Source: Diploptera punctata
Taxonomy: Eukaryota > Arthropoda > Insecta > Blattodea > Blaberidae
Assembly (NCBI GenBank): GCA_030220185.1
Contig: JASPKZ010001230.1
Location: 62,001-126,000 of the forward strand
Length of the DNA: 64,000 nt
Direction: 5' to 3'
The notes under the pieces are model-generated. The model saw nothing but the letters and a program-made list of their open reading frames with translations. It searched no databases and was not told the DNA's origin. Below, piece by piece: positions 42,948-52,966 of the stretch (the first letter of the stretch is position 1; every line of letters begins with the position of its first letter). The translations under genes were made by a program, and so were the position numbers.

Positions 42948-43803
42948 CAGTAAAAGCTCCTTATTCGCGTTTTCATTATTCGCGGGTTAAAATTTCTTTA
43001 TTCGCGGATCCAGTCGGTATATTAAAAAGATTAGTATCCTTTATTAACGCACAGCAACTTTTTTTTTTTTTTTGTTTACTGCAAGCACGTGCCAAGGCGA
43101 CTTTTACGAAGAGCGATTCAAACCAAACAGACAAATTAATATCAAAGTAAAACAACCCTTATTGTCATTAATCCTAAAGTTCGTTGTTAAAAGCCACCGC
43201 CGTCATATTTCACGTGCCGCTATGTCCGTTATAAATGCCGCCCTCTCCGCGATCGGTGTTTTATTGTTTCAACTTGTAATTTGTTGTAATAATTTTGATT
43301 TAATAACACGTGTCTCTTCTACTTTGTTGCCAATTCATAATGTCGAGTAAAAGGAGAGAAAATTAGTTCCGAAGAGGAAAAAAGCAGTGTTGCCTCTTAC
43401 AGTAAAAACAGAAATGCTTGACCGTTTACGCATTGGCGAGTCGTTTGCGTCTATATCACGCACTGTTTCAATGTTAATGAATCAACTGTACGATTCGTCA
43501 ATAAATCCGAAGACAAATTAAGGAATTCTATTGCTGAATTCACAGCTAAATATCTAACTGCATTGTAAGAACTTTTAAATGCGGCAAAACAAGAAAAAAA
43601 GAATTACTAACTTATTTAAGCCCTTGCCTCATAATTAATAGAAATTATTCAAAATCTCTCATTCATTGAATTTATTTTGATAATTTTTATTTTATTTTGG
43701 AACCTTGGAACGTATCGCCTATATACCCATACAAATTACCATTCAATATTCGCAGTTTCTGTATTCGCGGCATATTTGGGGAACATATCCCCCGCGAATA
43801 AGG
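42948..43803 (+). mobile_element. pogo/Tigger element, internally deleted
   Basis: Starts CAGTAAAAGCTCCTTATTCG after a TA and ends with CGCGAATAAGGAGG, the imperfect inverse. The TTATTCGCG repeats at both ends are typical of Tigger-like elements. Confidence 0.8.
43340..43570 (+). pseudogene. Tigger-type transposase, N-terminal HTH only
   Basis: MSSKRRE, then after a frameshift KLVPKRKKAVLPLTVKTEML, DRLRIGESFASISRTVSM and SIAEFTAKYLTAL. This matches the CENP-B-like helix-turn-helix of Tigger/pogo transposases. The catalytic DDE part is absent. Confidence 0.65.
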
Positions 43804-43854
43804 AGGCCGCGAACTTCGTATCGCCTTTAACTATTTTTATGTTAATTTTTCCGT

Positions 43855-44784
43855 ATGGTTATGTTGATTGAGATGAATTTATGTTGTCTGCATTCTCAGT
43901 ATCATCCATAAGTGTATCATAAGGATTATATACATTTATTGATGGAATATTTTGAGGAGGCTTGCTGATTTCATTATACTTTCGTTTTTTTCTACGAACG
44001 TGTTGGCAGTTTGGATTCTCATCATCATCAAGAAGTCTCTGTATAGTAATATCATCTTGTGATATATTATAGTCATCTTGTTTTTCATTTAATTGAGGCA
44101 TGGAGATTTTTTCTGTAATATTAGGCATATTATTATAACAGACTTGCTTACAATTCTGTTATTCCGTTCCTTAGGACCTTCATATGTTTTTAAATTTACA
44201 TTCTTCTTAAATGTAAGATTTATGTCACATAGGCCTATACCAATTTGCGGAAATTCACTTTATATCTTATCATTCATGGTCTCTAGAACTGATTCGCCAT
44301 ATTGTTCAATGTCCCTTCTCGGTCCAGTTAAATTTAAATTAAGTTGCTGTCTTTCAGCCAGATTACTTAAAACTAATACTTACACACTAAATTAATATTA
44401 TTATCAATATATTGAAAATAAAATAAACACTGAACACACTTAAATTATGAAATAATCAATATTTGTAATTCAATTGAAATTCGCGGTTGCAACAGAAAGC
44501 ACAGCCACCTGGATCTCTCTTTGTTAAATAATAAACCAATTACCTTACACCGTCATCTGTTAGAATCGTATGGAACTCATAGATAATTGTAACTCTCTGT
44601 TAAATAATAAACAAATAATTTGCAATAAAAATAATGCTACTATAAATTTAGTTATAAACAACCGTAGGTCTCAAGTTGGATCAAACAGCACACAGTGTGC
44701 AAAATTTGATTAAAATCGGTTCAGTAGTTTAGGATTCCATTGCGGACAAACAACGTGACACGTAATATATATATATATATATAC
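43855..44784. repeat. Dispersed repeat with antisense ORF, copy 1
   Basis: About 90% of its length is repeated at 46470-47377 in the same orientation. The minus strand has an ORF (43859-44128, MPNITEKISMPQLNEKQDDY...RRKKRKYNEIS). The plus strand ends in AAATCGGTTCAGTAGTTTAG and then a (TA)n tract, as 3' ends of some non-LTR elements or Helitrons do. Confidence 0.7.
43859..44128 (-). CDS. ORF in dispersed repeat, unknown protein
   Basis: 89 codons, with acidic and basic patches (DDDENPN, RRKKRK). The equivalent region in copy 2 extends upstream to MDPKRDIERYGESVLETMDD, giving a protein of roughly 160 residues in the ancestral element. No family recognised; possibly a transposon accessory or gag-like protein. 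Confidence 0.35.
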   Translation of the reverse strand: MPNITEKISMPQLNEKQDDYNISQDDITIQRLLDDDENPNCQHVRRKKRKYNEISKPPQNIPSINVYNPYDTLMDDTENADNINSSQST

Positions 44785-44985
44785 TAGCTGGCCCGGCGAA
44801 CGTCGTATCGCCTTTAAATATTTTTACGTTAATTTTTCCGATGTTTTAATAGTTATCTGCTATTCGGGGCGGAAACAAATCCAACAAATCAAAGGTCATA
44901 AAAATCGGTCCAGCCGTTCTTGAGTTATAAATAGTGTAACTAATCTGACTTTGTTATATATATATATATATAGAAGTCCCGGCCA
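44785..44985 (+). mobile_element. Retroelement or Helitron tail
   Basis: CTAGCTGGCCCGGCGAACGT and AAAATCGGTCCAGCCGTTCT, followed by TGAGTTATAAA and (TA)n. I know this phrase from 3' regions of insect repeats; the class is not certain. The phrase CGTATCGCCTTTAA also precedes copy 1 at 43817. Confidence 0.5.
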
Positions 44986-45025
44986 CGTGTTGCTGTGGCT
45001 AAGGTATACGTTAAATTATGTTGTA

Positions 45026-46352
45026 CGAGGGCGGATCGGAAAGTAACGCACAATAATTTTTTTCTGCCTTGGTATTGCAGCTAGAATGTTGAAATTTCAC
45101 AGAGATATAGTTTGAAGTTTTCACTACAGATGGTATTTTTTTCTCAGGTGCACCTCTTGCGAGAGAAGCTTGAACTATGCAACAAAGATGGCGCGCATGC
45201 TACAGTCGTCCACCTGTGAGGAACAGAGAAGTGTTGTTCGATTTTTGTGGGCCAAAGGGCATAAACCCAGTGAAATTCACAGGGACATGCGTGGCGTGTA
45301 TGGGGATGATTGTATGGACCGTAGCAATGTCTCCAGGTGGTGCACATTCTTCCAAGAGGGACGCGTGAACCTTAGTGATTCGCCACGCTCCGGCCGGCCG
45401 ACAACAGCAGCAATCCCGCAGAATGTCAGAGGCATTGAGGCGGCAATTCTGAACGACCGGCGTGTGCAACTGCGAGCCTTATCGCAGAAGTTCAACATTT
45501 CCTATGGTGCGGTGTACGATATTGTTCATGAAAATTTGAAATTCCGTAAAGTTAGTGCTCGCTGGGTGCCTAAGAACCTGACAGACGACCACAAGGGCCA
45601 GCGAATGATGGCAAGCTTGGACCACTTAACGCGGTACACCGCACAAGGACATGACTTTCTGGAAGGAATCGTCAAAGGTGATGAGTCGTGGGCGTACCAC
45701 TACACGCCCGAAACAAAGCAGGCATCAATGGAGTGGAAACATGCTGGTTCCCCAGTAAAGAAAAAATTCAAAGTGACTCAATCTGCCAGGAAAGTGCTTG
45801 TGACAGTGTTCTGGGATATGCATGGTGTTTTATTGGTGGACTTTGCTGAACACGGGACCACTGTGAATGCTGCGGCGCTACATTAAAACTTTGGTGAAGT
45901 TGCGTCGTGCCATTCGTGACAAACGTCACAACATTAACGTTAAACTTCTTCATGACAATGCTTGCCCCCATGTTGTTGCTGTCGTTCGTCAGAAAAATCG
46001 CCGAATTTGGTTGGGAGGTGCTCCAGCATCCACCATACAGTCCGGATCTTGCGCCATCGGACTTTCATCTGTTTGGTCCCATGAAGAAATTCCTGGCCGG
46101 CAAACGCTTTGAGACAGATGTGGAAGTGAAATCAGCAGTGCGCAGATGGCTACACTCCAACCAAACGGACTTCTACGAACAGGGCATATTGAAACTGGTA
46201 ACACGATGGGAAAAATGTGTTGAGAAAGTTGGTGACTATGTCGAAAAGTAGGTAAAAGATGTAAGTTCATTTGTGATTTTTTTCCTTTTTTTTTTTTTAC
46301 TATTAAACTTTTAAAAAAAAATTATTGTGCGTTACTTTCCGATCCGCCCTCG
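45026..46352 (+). mobile_element. mariner element, 1.3 kb, TA target site
   Basis: CGAGGGCGGATCGGAAAGTA at the left and its perfect inverse TACTTTCCGATCCGCCCTCG at the right, flanked by TA on both sides (45024-45025; 46353-46354). The perfect match continues over ACGCACAATAAT. Different subfamily from 29100-30409. Confidence 0.93.
45188..46251 (+). pseudogene. mariner transposase, two frameshifts
   Basis: ATG at 45188 (MARMLQSSTCEEQRSVV), preferred to upstream near-starts. HTH regions first, then KFRKVSARWVPKNLTDDHK, GDESWAYHYTPE (Asp 1), LLHDNACPH (Asp 2) and YSPDLAPSDFHLF (Asp 3), ending GDYVEK. The frame shifts at about 45885 and again near 45995. DD34D mariner of the SETMAR-like type. 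Intact ends mean it could still be moved by a related transposase. Confidence 0.9.
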
Positions 46353-46469
46353 TAGTAAACTAAGTGAGAAATCTAAATTATAAAGTTTATGTTTTACACA
46401 TTTTTTTTTAGTTCTGGTACGTTAACTACACCCGGTATAAATATGGGAGGTGGTTTATGTGGGGTGGTT

Positions 46470-47377
46470 TTGTTGATTGAGATGAATTTATGTTGTCTGC
46501 ATTCTCAGTATCATCCATAAGTGTATCATAAGGATTATATACATTTATTGATGGAATATTTTGAGGAGGCTTGCTGATTTCATTATACTTTCGTTTTTTT
46601 CTACGAACGTGTTGGCATTTTGGATTATCATCGTCATCAAGAAGTCTCTATAGTAATATCATCTTGTGATATATTACAGTCATCTTGTTTTTCATTTAAT
46701 TGAGGCATGGAGATTGTTTCTGTAATATTAGGCATATTATTATAACTAACAGACTTACTTACAGTTCTGTTATTCCGTTCCATAGGACCTTCATATGTTT
46801 TTAAATTTACATTCTTCTTAAATGTAAGATTTATGTCACATAGGCCTATACCAATTTGCGGAAATTCACTTGATATCTTATCATCCATGGTCTCTAGAAC
46901 TGATTCGCCATATCGCTCAATGTCCCTTTTTGGGTCCAATTAAATTTAAATTAAGTTACTGTCTTTCAGCCAGATTACTTAAAACTAATACTTATACACT
47001 AAATTAATATTATTATCAATATATTGAAAATAAAATAAACACAAACACACTTAAATTATGAAATAATCAATATTTTTGTAAGTCAATTGAAATTCGCGGT
47101 TGCAACAAAAAACACAGCCACCTGGTTAAATAATAAACCAATTACCTTACACGGCCATCTGTTATAATCGTGTGGAACTCACAGATAATTTATAACTCTT
47201 TGTTAAATAATAAACAAATAATTTGCAATAAAAAATAATGCGACTATAAATTTAGCTATAAACTTCCCTAAGTCTCAAGTTGGATCAAACAGCACACAGT
47301 GTGCAAAATTTGATTAAAATCGGTTCAGTAGTTTAGGATTCCATCGCGGACAAACAACGGGACACGTAATATATATA
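46470..47377. repeat. Dispersed repeat with antisense ORF, copy 2
   Basis: Same as 43855-44784, with a 5-base deletion in the ORF and small changes. It ends GACACGTAATATATAT, then a (TG)n(CG)n tract to 47402. Confidence 0.7.
46637..46939 (-). CDS. ORF in dispersed repeat, copy 2
   Basis: 100 codons, MDPKRDIERYGESVLETMDD...MPNITETISMPQLNEKQDD. It stops early because of a small deletion relative to copy 1. The conservation of protein-like sequence in two copies suggests the parent element coded for it. Function unknown. Confidence 0.35.
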   Translation of the reverse strand: MDPKRDIERYGESVLETMDDKISSEFPQIGIGLCDINLTFKKNVNLKTYEGPMERNNRTVSKSVSYNNMPNITETISMPQLNEKQDDCNISQDDITIETS

Positions 47378-47402
47378 TGTGTGTGTGTGTGCGCGCGCGC
47401 GT

Positions 47403-48240
47403 GGCATAGCAGCAGCAGTTTTTCTTACATTTAAATGCAAGAATCCACTCGCAAAGTAAGGACTGCCCTTAGTTAACAAGAAGGACAAGAGAAAGATAGG
47501 TGTTTATTATTCTAACATTGTTGTTCTACTTATTCATCTAGGGTCATGTTCTTGTTCTGGAGTGTCAGACAAAAGCCTCCACTTGGTCATTCCATGTCTC
47601 CTCATCCAATCATTATCTTTTATCAAATCTATTCATCTTATTCCGGATGAGATACTCGGGAATTTTCACTTGTCTACCATATTACATTGCCAAAAAAATC
47701 AGAACTACAGCCACTTCATAAATGTTTTTTAACGAATTCGTAAAACTATTATTGAAAAAAAATTAATTTGAAAGTTGAAAAATACGAAGGAAAGTTATAT
47801 TTTATTAAAATACTGAATGAACATTTTGCCAAAATATTATGAAATGTATTTTTTTCTAATAGTTTAAAACATGAAATTTCATATAATTCGTATGTAATTA
47901 AAAATTATATAATGAAACTCTGAAACCAACAAAACTAAAATATCTTAAAATTGTTCTTCCTAGTTTATTAATCAGCCAATTATTATTTTAAAGATAACAA
48001 AAGGCCTTATATGATAAAAAAAATCTCATGAACAGATATTTATACAATCCTGCCATCTAATAGTAACATTTAGAAATAAAATGAAAACATAGGCATGAAG
48101 CACAATTGTGTAATATCAAGATAAAATCAATCATAGTATATTTAATTGTTTACAGAGTGAAAAAAAATTGAATCTCTCATTATCATATATGATATTGGGA
48201 CTGATGAGGATTAACAAGAGCAGGTGGATAAATAAGAAAA
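47403..48240. other. No gene recognised
   Basis: A/T-rich sequence with no motif. Confidence 0.35.
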
Positions 48241-48244
48241 TAAG

Positions 48245-48560
48245 AGGAATAAAAGTAAAGTAAACCTATCACAGACCATAGAAGGCCATTTGGGTAGTAG
48301 GAGGTTATGCCTCCCAACTTTTCTAAACAATTGGCATTATAAATGAGCAGGGTTGTCATCCCTGCGCGACGGGCATCTTTACCCCCAGACCATAAATTTG
48401 GTACTCATTTCCATAAGAGGCTTACTTGATCCCAGGGCCTGGTGCTGCCAGAAGGTTTAGACAAGTTTAAAAATTCAGACCCCACCGGGAATAAAACTCC
48501 CAAACTTCTTGCTTGTAGCATATTGCCTTGATCAATTACGGCGTGCTGGTCTTCCAGTAT
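48245..48560 (-). mobile_element. tRNA-headed SINE (family C)
   Basis: AAAAGTAAAGTAAACCTATC, GGTAGTAGGAGGTTATGCCT, TTGGTACTCATTTCCATAAG and a head relic GATCAATTACGGCGTGCTGG; parallels 25245-25560. Confidence 0.6.
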
Positions 48561-48734
48561 TTAACCAAACTTTTATACAGTCAACCATACATCATGCATT
48601 TGCGTGAATTCATCTCTCAAGAACCCGCTAAGGCTTTATAGGCATAGTGAATGGAAAAGTATTCTATAAACTGAATGTGACATACCTCAGCACGTCTGGT
48701 CGGCGCGGCAGGAAATTAGAATTTTATTGATTAC

Positions 48735-49035
48735 GCTTAATGGATTTGAATAGAATTAGGCAATTTTATTATTTTACTTTGATCCAAAATTATGAATATA
48801 TTAGCAAGAGAAGAATTGCAAGTACAGCCTTTATGGATAAAGTCACGAATTACAGACATAAATGGATTGATCACATGGATGGAATGAGTAAGGAGAGATA
48901 TCCATTGTTAGCAAGAAATTATCAAGCAAGAGGAAGGCGTGATGTTGGAAGACCTAGAAGACGTTGGGCTGATGCATTATGAAGTAGGAACGGGCAATTG
49001 CCTAATCCCTGGAGTGATGATGATGATGATTAGCA
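48735..49035 (+). mobile_element. Non-LTR retrotransposon C-terminal tail
   Basis: FMDKVTNYRHKWIDHMDGMS, RYPLLARNYQARGRRDVGRP, RRRWAD, then after a frameshift RNGQLPNPWSDDDDD. The region ends in (GAT)n, typical for the 3' end of such elements. A third subfamily of tails. Confidence 0.6.
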
Positions 49036-49224
49036 ACCCCACCACTGCTGAGGTTGTGGGGAGAGTTGTTGAATGCACGCCACTGATAAATTCATTGCTA
49101 TATTTATTATGTCGCTTTTAGTGAAAGGTATCTATTAAGCTTAATATGTAGACTTAAATATTTAACAATATTGTTATCACAATTGAGGTTATGTAATTAA
49201 AATGTTATAAATAATAAAAAAGTA

Positions 49225-49400
49225 GCTTTAATTCTACCCGTCCTCCTCAATTTAGAATTGATTTTTAATCAAAAAACCTTGTTAAATTAATATTAATCAT
49301 GAAGGCCTTTCAAAAGCATGTATCTTCCTCGGCTTGCTAATTCGTACTCTAATTGAGGAAGACGGATAGATTAAAAGGTACTGTATTATTTGTTTATAAC
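49225..49400. mobile_element. Hammerhead-like foldback, decayed
   Basis: CTACCCGTCCTCCTCAATT on the left and AATTGAGGAAGACGGATAG on the right. The minus strand in the centre has CCGAGGA, a weak stem, GAAA and palindromic AGGCCT. Confidence 0.5.
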
Positions 49401-49664
49401 ATTTTAATTAAATATTTAAGTTTAAAGCATTAAAATAATAAGGGATAAATAAATTAAATAGACGAACACATGTTCTGTGCTTAATTTCTAAATATGACCG
49501 AAATACGGAATTTCCAGAAAATACGGGATAAATATATATTAGAATTATAAAACAACTTTAGTTAAATTGTATAAATTGGAAAGCCTAAGTTGTAAAACAG
49601 AACTTTAATGTACTGCAATGTCTGAAATAACAAATGTGTAAATATGATGAAAGTTAAAAATTAA

Positions 49665-49800
49665 ATTGTACCTGTTGGTAGGTGCCGTCGTCCTCAACTT
49701 TGTTAATATATTGTATATAAAATTAACTGGAGCGCTTTCGGAAGTTACCTTCCATCTTCAGCATGTTGAGTTTCCGTTACTTGTTGTAAATGTAGGTCTA
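49665..49800 (-). mobile_element. PLE-type end with hammerhead
   Basis: Minus: hammerhead, then TTATATACAATATATTAACA, GTTGAGGACGACGGCACCTA and CCAACAGGTACAA. The tail GTTGAGGA-GAC...CAGGTACAA is shared with 40425-40600 and 41170-41282. Confidence 0.6.
49730..49761 (-). ncRNA. Hammerhead motif
   Basis: Core CTGAAGA (49761-49755), stem II GGAAG-GTAA-CTTCC (5 bp), GAAA (49739-49736), helix III GCGC inside AGCGCT, and TC. Helix I has two base pairs (TG/CA). Complete core. Confidence 0.65.
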
Positions 49801-50050
49801 TTTTTAAAATGTGTAATAAATAATTTTAACGAGATTTTTCTGCATAAATATTCCAATATTGAGAAATGAAATAGAATTCTTAATAAAGTGAACATCAATG
49901 AGATCCGAGCTCTGCTCTAAATCCGCGACTTCATCAATTATGGCAGAGAAAAAAATAATTTTCTTCAAATCGAATGCAGGAAAAATCTTATCTTGTTTCA
50001 ACTACGTTAGATTTTAGAGCTTTGTATAATAATTTCCAATTCACAACTTT

Positions 50051-50051
<1 letters not shown>

Positions 50052-50095
<44 letters not shown>
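50052..50095. repeat. (AAT)n microsatellite
   Basis: Uninterrupted AAT trinucleotide tract. Confidence 0.95.
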
Positions 50096-50098
<3 letters not shown>

Positions 50099-50316
50099 AC
50101 ATATATAAATAAATAGAAAGAGCGCTTACAAAGTATTCCATGTATGTATTTATGTATGTATGTATGTGTGTACACGTACAGGGCGTTGAAAAAAACACCG
50201 ACAACGGAGGTGAGGTAGTATATTGATATGTTGATAATTTTTTAACAAGGTACCAATGTCTGGAAATGATGCGTTTTCATACTGTGGCTAGTTAATTATG
50301 TCTCAAGATCAGTGTT

Positions 50317-50720
50317 AGTTCGAAGGATTTGAAGACTCATTACATGAAAACTCACAGGTACGGAACCTATGATACGTCGCTTCGTAAAGGAATGTGGCTG
50401 CAACATGACGGAGCTCCAGCTCACATCGATGCCAATCTGAGGAGATATTTGGATACCACGTATCCAGGTCGATGGATTGGCATATGGGGACCAGTTCTCA
50501 TGGCCTCCGAGATCATCTGATATTAACCCTCTCAGCTACTTTTTGTGGGGCGACATGAAACAGTCTGTCTTTTACGGACTCCAGTAGAGTCACGTATGGA
50601 TCTTATAGTCCGAATTCACGCTGTTACAGAAATAATTCAAACTAGGCCAGGCATATTTCAACATGTGTGCCAATCACTACACCGTCGATGTGAGAAGGGA
50701 GGTGGATATTTTGAAAATTG
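50317..50720 (+). pseudogene. mariner/IS630-type transposase, C-terminal part
   Basis: MWLQHDGAPAHIDANLRRYL and FPGRWIGRRGP-like YPGRWIGIWGP, then frameshifted WPPRSSDINPLSYFLWGDMK, later LCQSLHRRCEKGGGYFEN. This corresponds to the second and third catalytic residues and the C-terminus of the QHDGAPAH...GPI-WPARSPDL family of Tc1/mariner-superfamily transposases. It probably belongs to the element at 50179-53210. Confidence 0.7.
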
Positions 50721-50967
50721 ATGTGACTGTGAGAGTATTGTCAAGTATTGAGTCTTGAAATCCAACTAAGGGAACTCTTGAGAATTTAGCTACTCATGGT
50801 GCGAAAACTCATCATTTCACCCTTCGACAAAAAAAAATGAGTCATCTCTTGAACGCACATTTCTTCTAAGTCATACTCGGCACAGCGCTGGGTTCAAACT
50901 AGGAAACTAGTCATAATTGTGCAGTCCCTGAGCTACTGTGTTATGTGGCATGAACTGAAGACTCTTC

Positions 50968-51050
50968 TACGTGTCCCGATAGCTCAGCGGTAAAGCACGC
51001 GGTCACTGTTTCTGTTAATGAAGAACGCAGGTTCGTGTCTTCAATTACGC
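50968..51050 (+). other. tRNA-like sequence
   Basis: CCCGATAGCTCAGCGGTAAAGC is a good A box/D-arm; GGTTCGTGTC is a weak B box. The anticodon arm is not well formed. Likely a SINE head or tRNA relic. Confidence 0.4.
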
Positions 51051-51434
51051 AGTTTTTTTCGTGATATTTGTATTAAAATGTTTTATGAATTAAATACATT
51101 TTATTTCGACATTTGAATTAAGCTATACTTTTTAAGTTCATAATTTTTTTATACCGTTGAGGTTATAACAATGTTAAATTACACGCTTTATATTAGTTTG
51201 ACCTGTATCTGTTTATGTAACGAACCTGTATCTATGTAACAGAATCTTTGAACACGATTTTCATCCACTTAAAAACATTGGATCGACTTGAAACTTTGTA
51301 TACTTGTAAAGGACCCATGACAATACAATAATTTCATAGTTTTTTTCTAAAATCCTGGCTAGAATCATCGGAAAATCAAAAAAAATAAAAACCTGTATAA
51401 TAGGTTGCGGACTTATCGACTTTTTAGTCAATCG

Positions 51435-51523
51435 TTGTAAGAGCTCAGTTAGTAGAGCGGTGGACTATAGTGGTATATAATTTCAGCAACCAATAGGTCG
51501 CTGGTTCAAATCCGGGCCGGAGG
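51435..51523 (+). pseudogene. tRNA-Tyr-like relic with intron-like insert
   Basis: AGCTCAGTTAGTAGAGCGGT and GGACTATAG, then about 20 bases, then AATAGGTCGCTGGTTCAAAT and CCGG. The D-arm, the variable region and GGTCGCTGGTTC-AATCCGG follow eukaryotic tRNA-Tyr, which usually carries an intron after the anticodon. The anticodon reads ATA, not GTA, and the anticodon stem is broken. Confidence 0.5.
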
Positions 51524-51599
51524 TTTTTTTAGAAAAGTATTAAGCAATTAAATTTTCATGGGATTCCGGTTTATGACAATCAATTAAACTAAAAATTAA

Positions 51600-52142
51600 A
51601 AAAATAAATAATAGTTTAAAAACTGAAACAACACGCTTTATTAGATAACCAAACTAAAAAATAAATAATAGTTTAAAAAACTAAAACAACACGCTTTATT
51701 AGAAAACCGAACTAAAAAATAAAATAATAATTTTAATTTCCAACACGCTTGGAGAAAAAAATTTAAGTGGTCAACATAAAAATCATCTGTAACACATCTA
51801 GAATAAAACTAGAGTTATCTACAAAAAAAAATAATTCTACCATCAAAAGCGTTGGGTGCTTTTTATGGTTTTTACGTTTTCTTCTTAGAGACTTTACTTT
51901 TACCAATATCCGTTTATTATCAAATATAAGTATTAATTGATATAGAGCACCGCACGCTTTTGATATTAAAATTATTTTTTTGTAGATAACTAATTTTATT
52001 CTAGATGTGTTGGAGATTATTTTTTTGTTGACCACTTTAATTTTATCCCAAGCGTTTTGGAAAATAAAATTATTTTTCATTTTTTAGTTCGGTTTTCTAA
52101 TAAAGCGTGTTATTTTAGTTTGTTTAAACTGTTATTTATTTT
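51600..52142. mobile_element. Long-TIR foldback element
   Basis: Arms of about 200 bp: CACGCTTTATTAGAAAACCG, AGTGGTCAACA, ACACATCTAGAATAAAA, TTATCTACAAAAAAA and ATCAAAAGCG recur inverted on the right. The outermost 55 bp are duplicated on the left. No ORF. Confidence 0.8.
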
Positions 52143-52149
52143 TACCTTG

Positions 52150-52450
52150 TGTACTACCGTCTTCCTCAACTATCTAAAATGTTCGTTGATTTCACTCTAG
52201 GCTTTTCGATGCATGCTTATCTTCTGGAGTTGTTGTAGTAGTATTGAATTAACTGTATGTCTAATACAGGGTTTTGCTTATTAGGCACATTTTCGTTGAG
52301 AATGTTTGTATTCTTGGCCTTCTTGATAATTTCCATTTGTTGTAAAATGTTTATTTTGTGTCTGTTGTTTTCTCTGTGTATAATTTACATATCGATATTG
52401 TTGAAACTGTGGCCGCTTTCTGAAATATGTTTAGCGAAATTTGATTTCAT
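52150..52450 (-). mobile_element. PLE fragment with decayed hammerhead end
   Basis: The minus strand gives LAKHISESGHSFNNIDM, the AEH-L-TGH-FN motif late in a GIY-YIG domain, then a tail with CAGAAGATAAGC...ATCGAAAAG and GTTGAGGAAGACGGTAGTAC. The first core box is mutated. Confidence 0.55.
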
Positions 52451-52486
52451 TGTTAAAGGAGAAGGCAAATCAAATTTCGCTGTTCA

Positions 52487-52710
52487 CCAGGTTGAATCCA
52501 ATCGTAAATGTATGGGCTAAGATGAAAATAGAGATGAACTCTAATTGGCCTGCAGATGCACGAAAAACGAAAGATGGCTTATGGCACAAATTCAAGACGC
52601 CGGGGATGCTCTAGCCGATCGTCCACGTGCCTGCAGAAATTTGATTGCATCAATGCCCCGCAGATTGAGGACGGCAATAGATGCTGAGGATTCATACACC
52701 CGATATTGAT
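52487..52710 (+). pseudogene. Tc1-like transposase C-terminal fragment
   Basis: LNPIVNVWAKMKIEMNSNWP near 52490, then after a frameshift RACRNLIASMPRRLRTAIDA and EDSYTRY. This parallels LNPIENVW-LK...NL-SMPRRL-AVI-A-GG-T-Y of Tc1 family members. Confidence 0.65.
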
Positions 52711-52889
52711 TTTGTTTTTGTTAAAGTTTCATTTTAGAAGATATTATTTTCTTTCTTCATTTAATTATTAGAAGGTTTTCATTTATGTGTTTTGTGTGTG
52801 CATTAAAGCCATAAAACTCAAATATAAAATTAAATATGAAACTATATTACAGGCGAAATGCTATCCTAACATTCAGTAAAAAAAAAAGT

Positions 52890-52966
52890 AGAACGGGAAT
52901 CGAACCCGTGAGGTTACGAACGCAGATGTTGTGTGTTAAACCGCTCGACTACGGAAACACACAAAG
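52890..52966 (-). other. tRNA-like sequence or SINE head
   Basis: Minus: GTAGTCGAGCGGTTTAACAC as D-arm, then a long variable part and GGGTTCGATTCCCG as T-arm. The shape is Leu/Ser-like, but the acceptor is not paired well. Confidence 0.4.

Noticed and set aside
49804..50204. Several short ORFs near the (AAT)n tract (poly-Leu frame)
   Set aside because: They are driven by the trinucleotide repeat.
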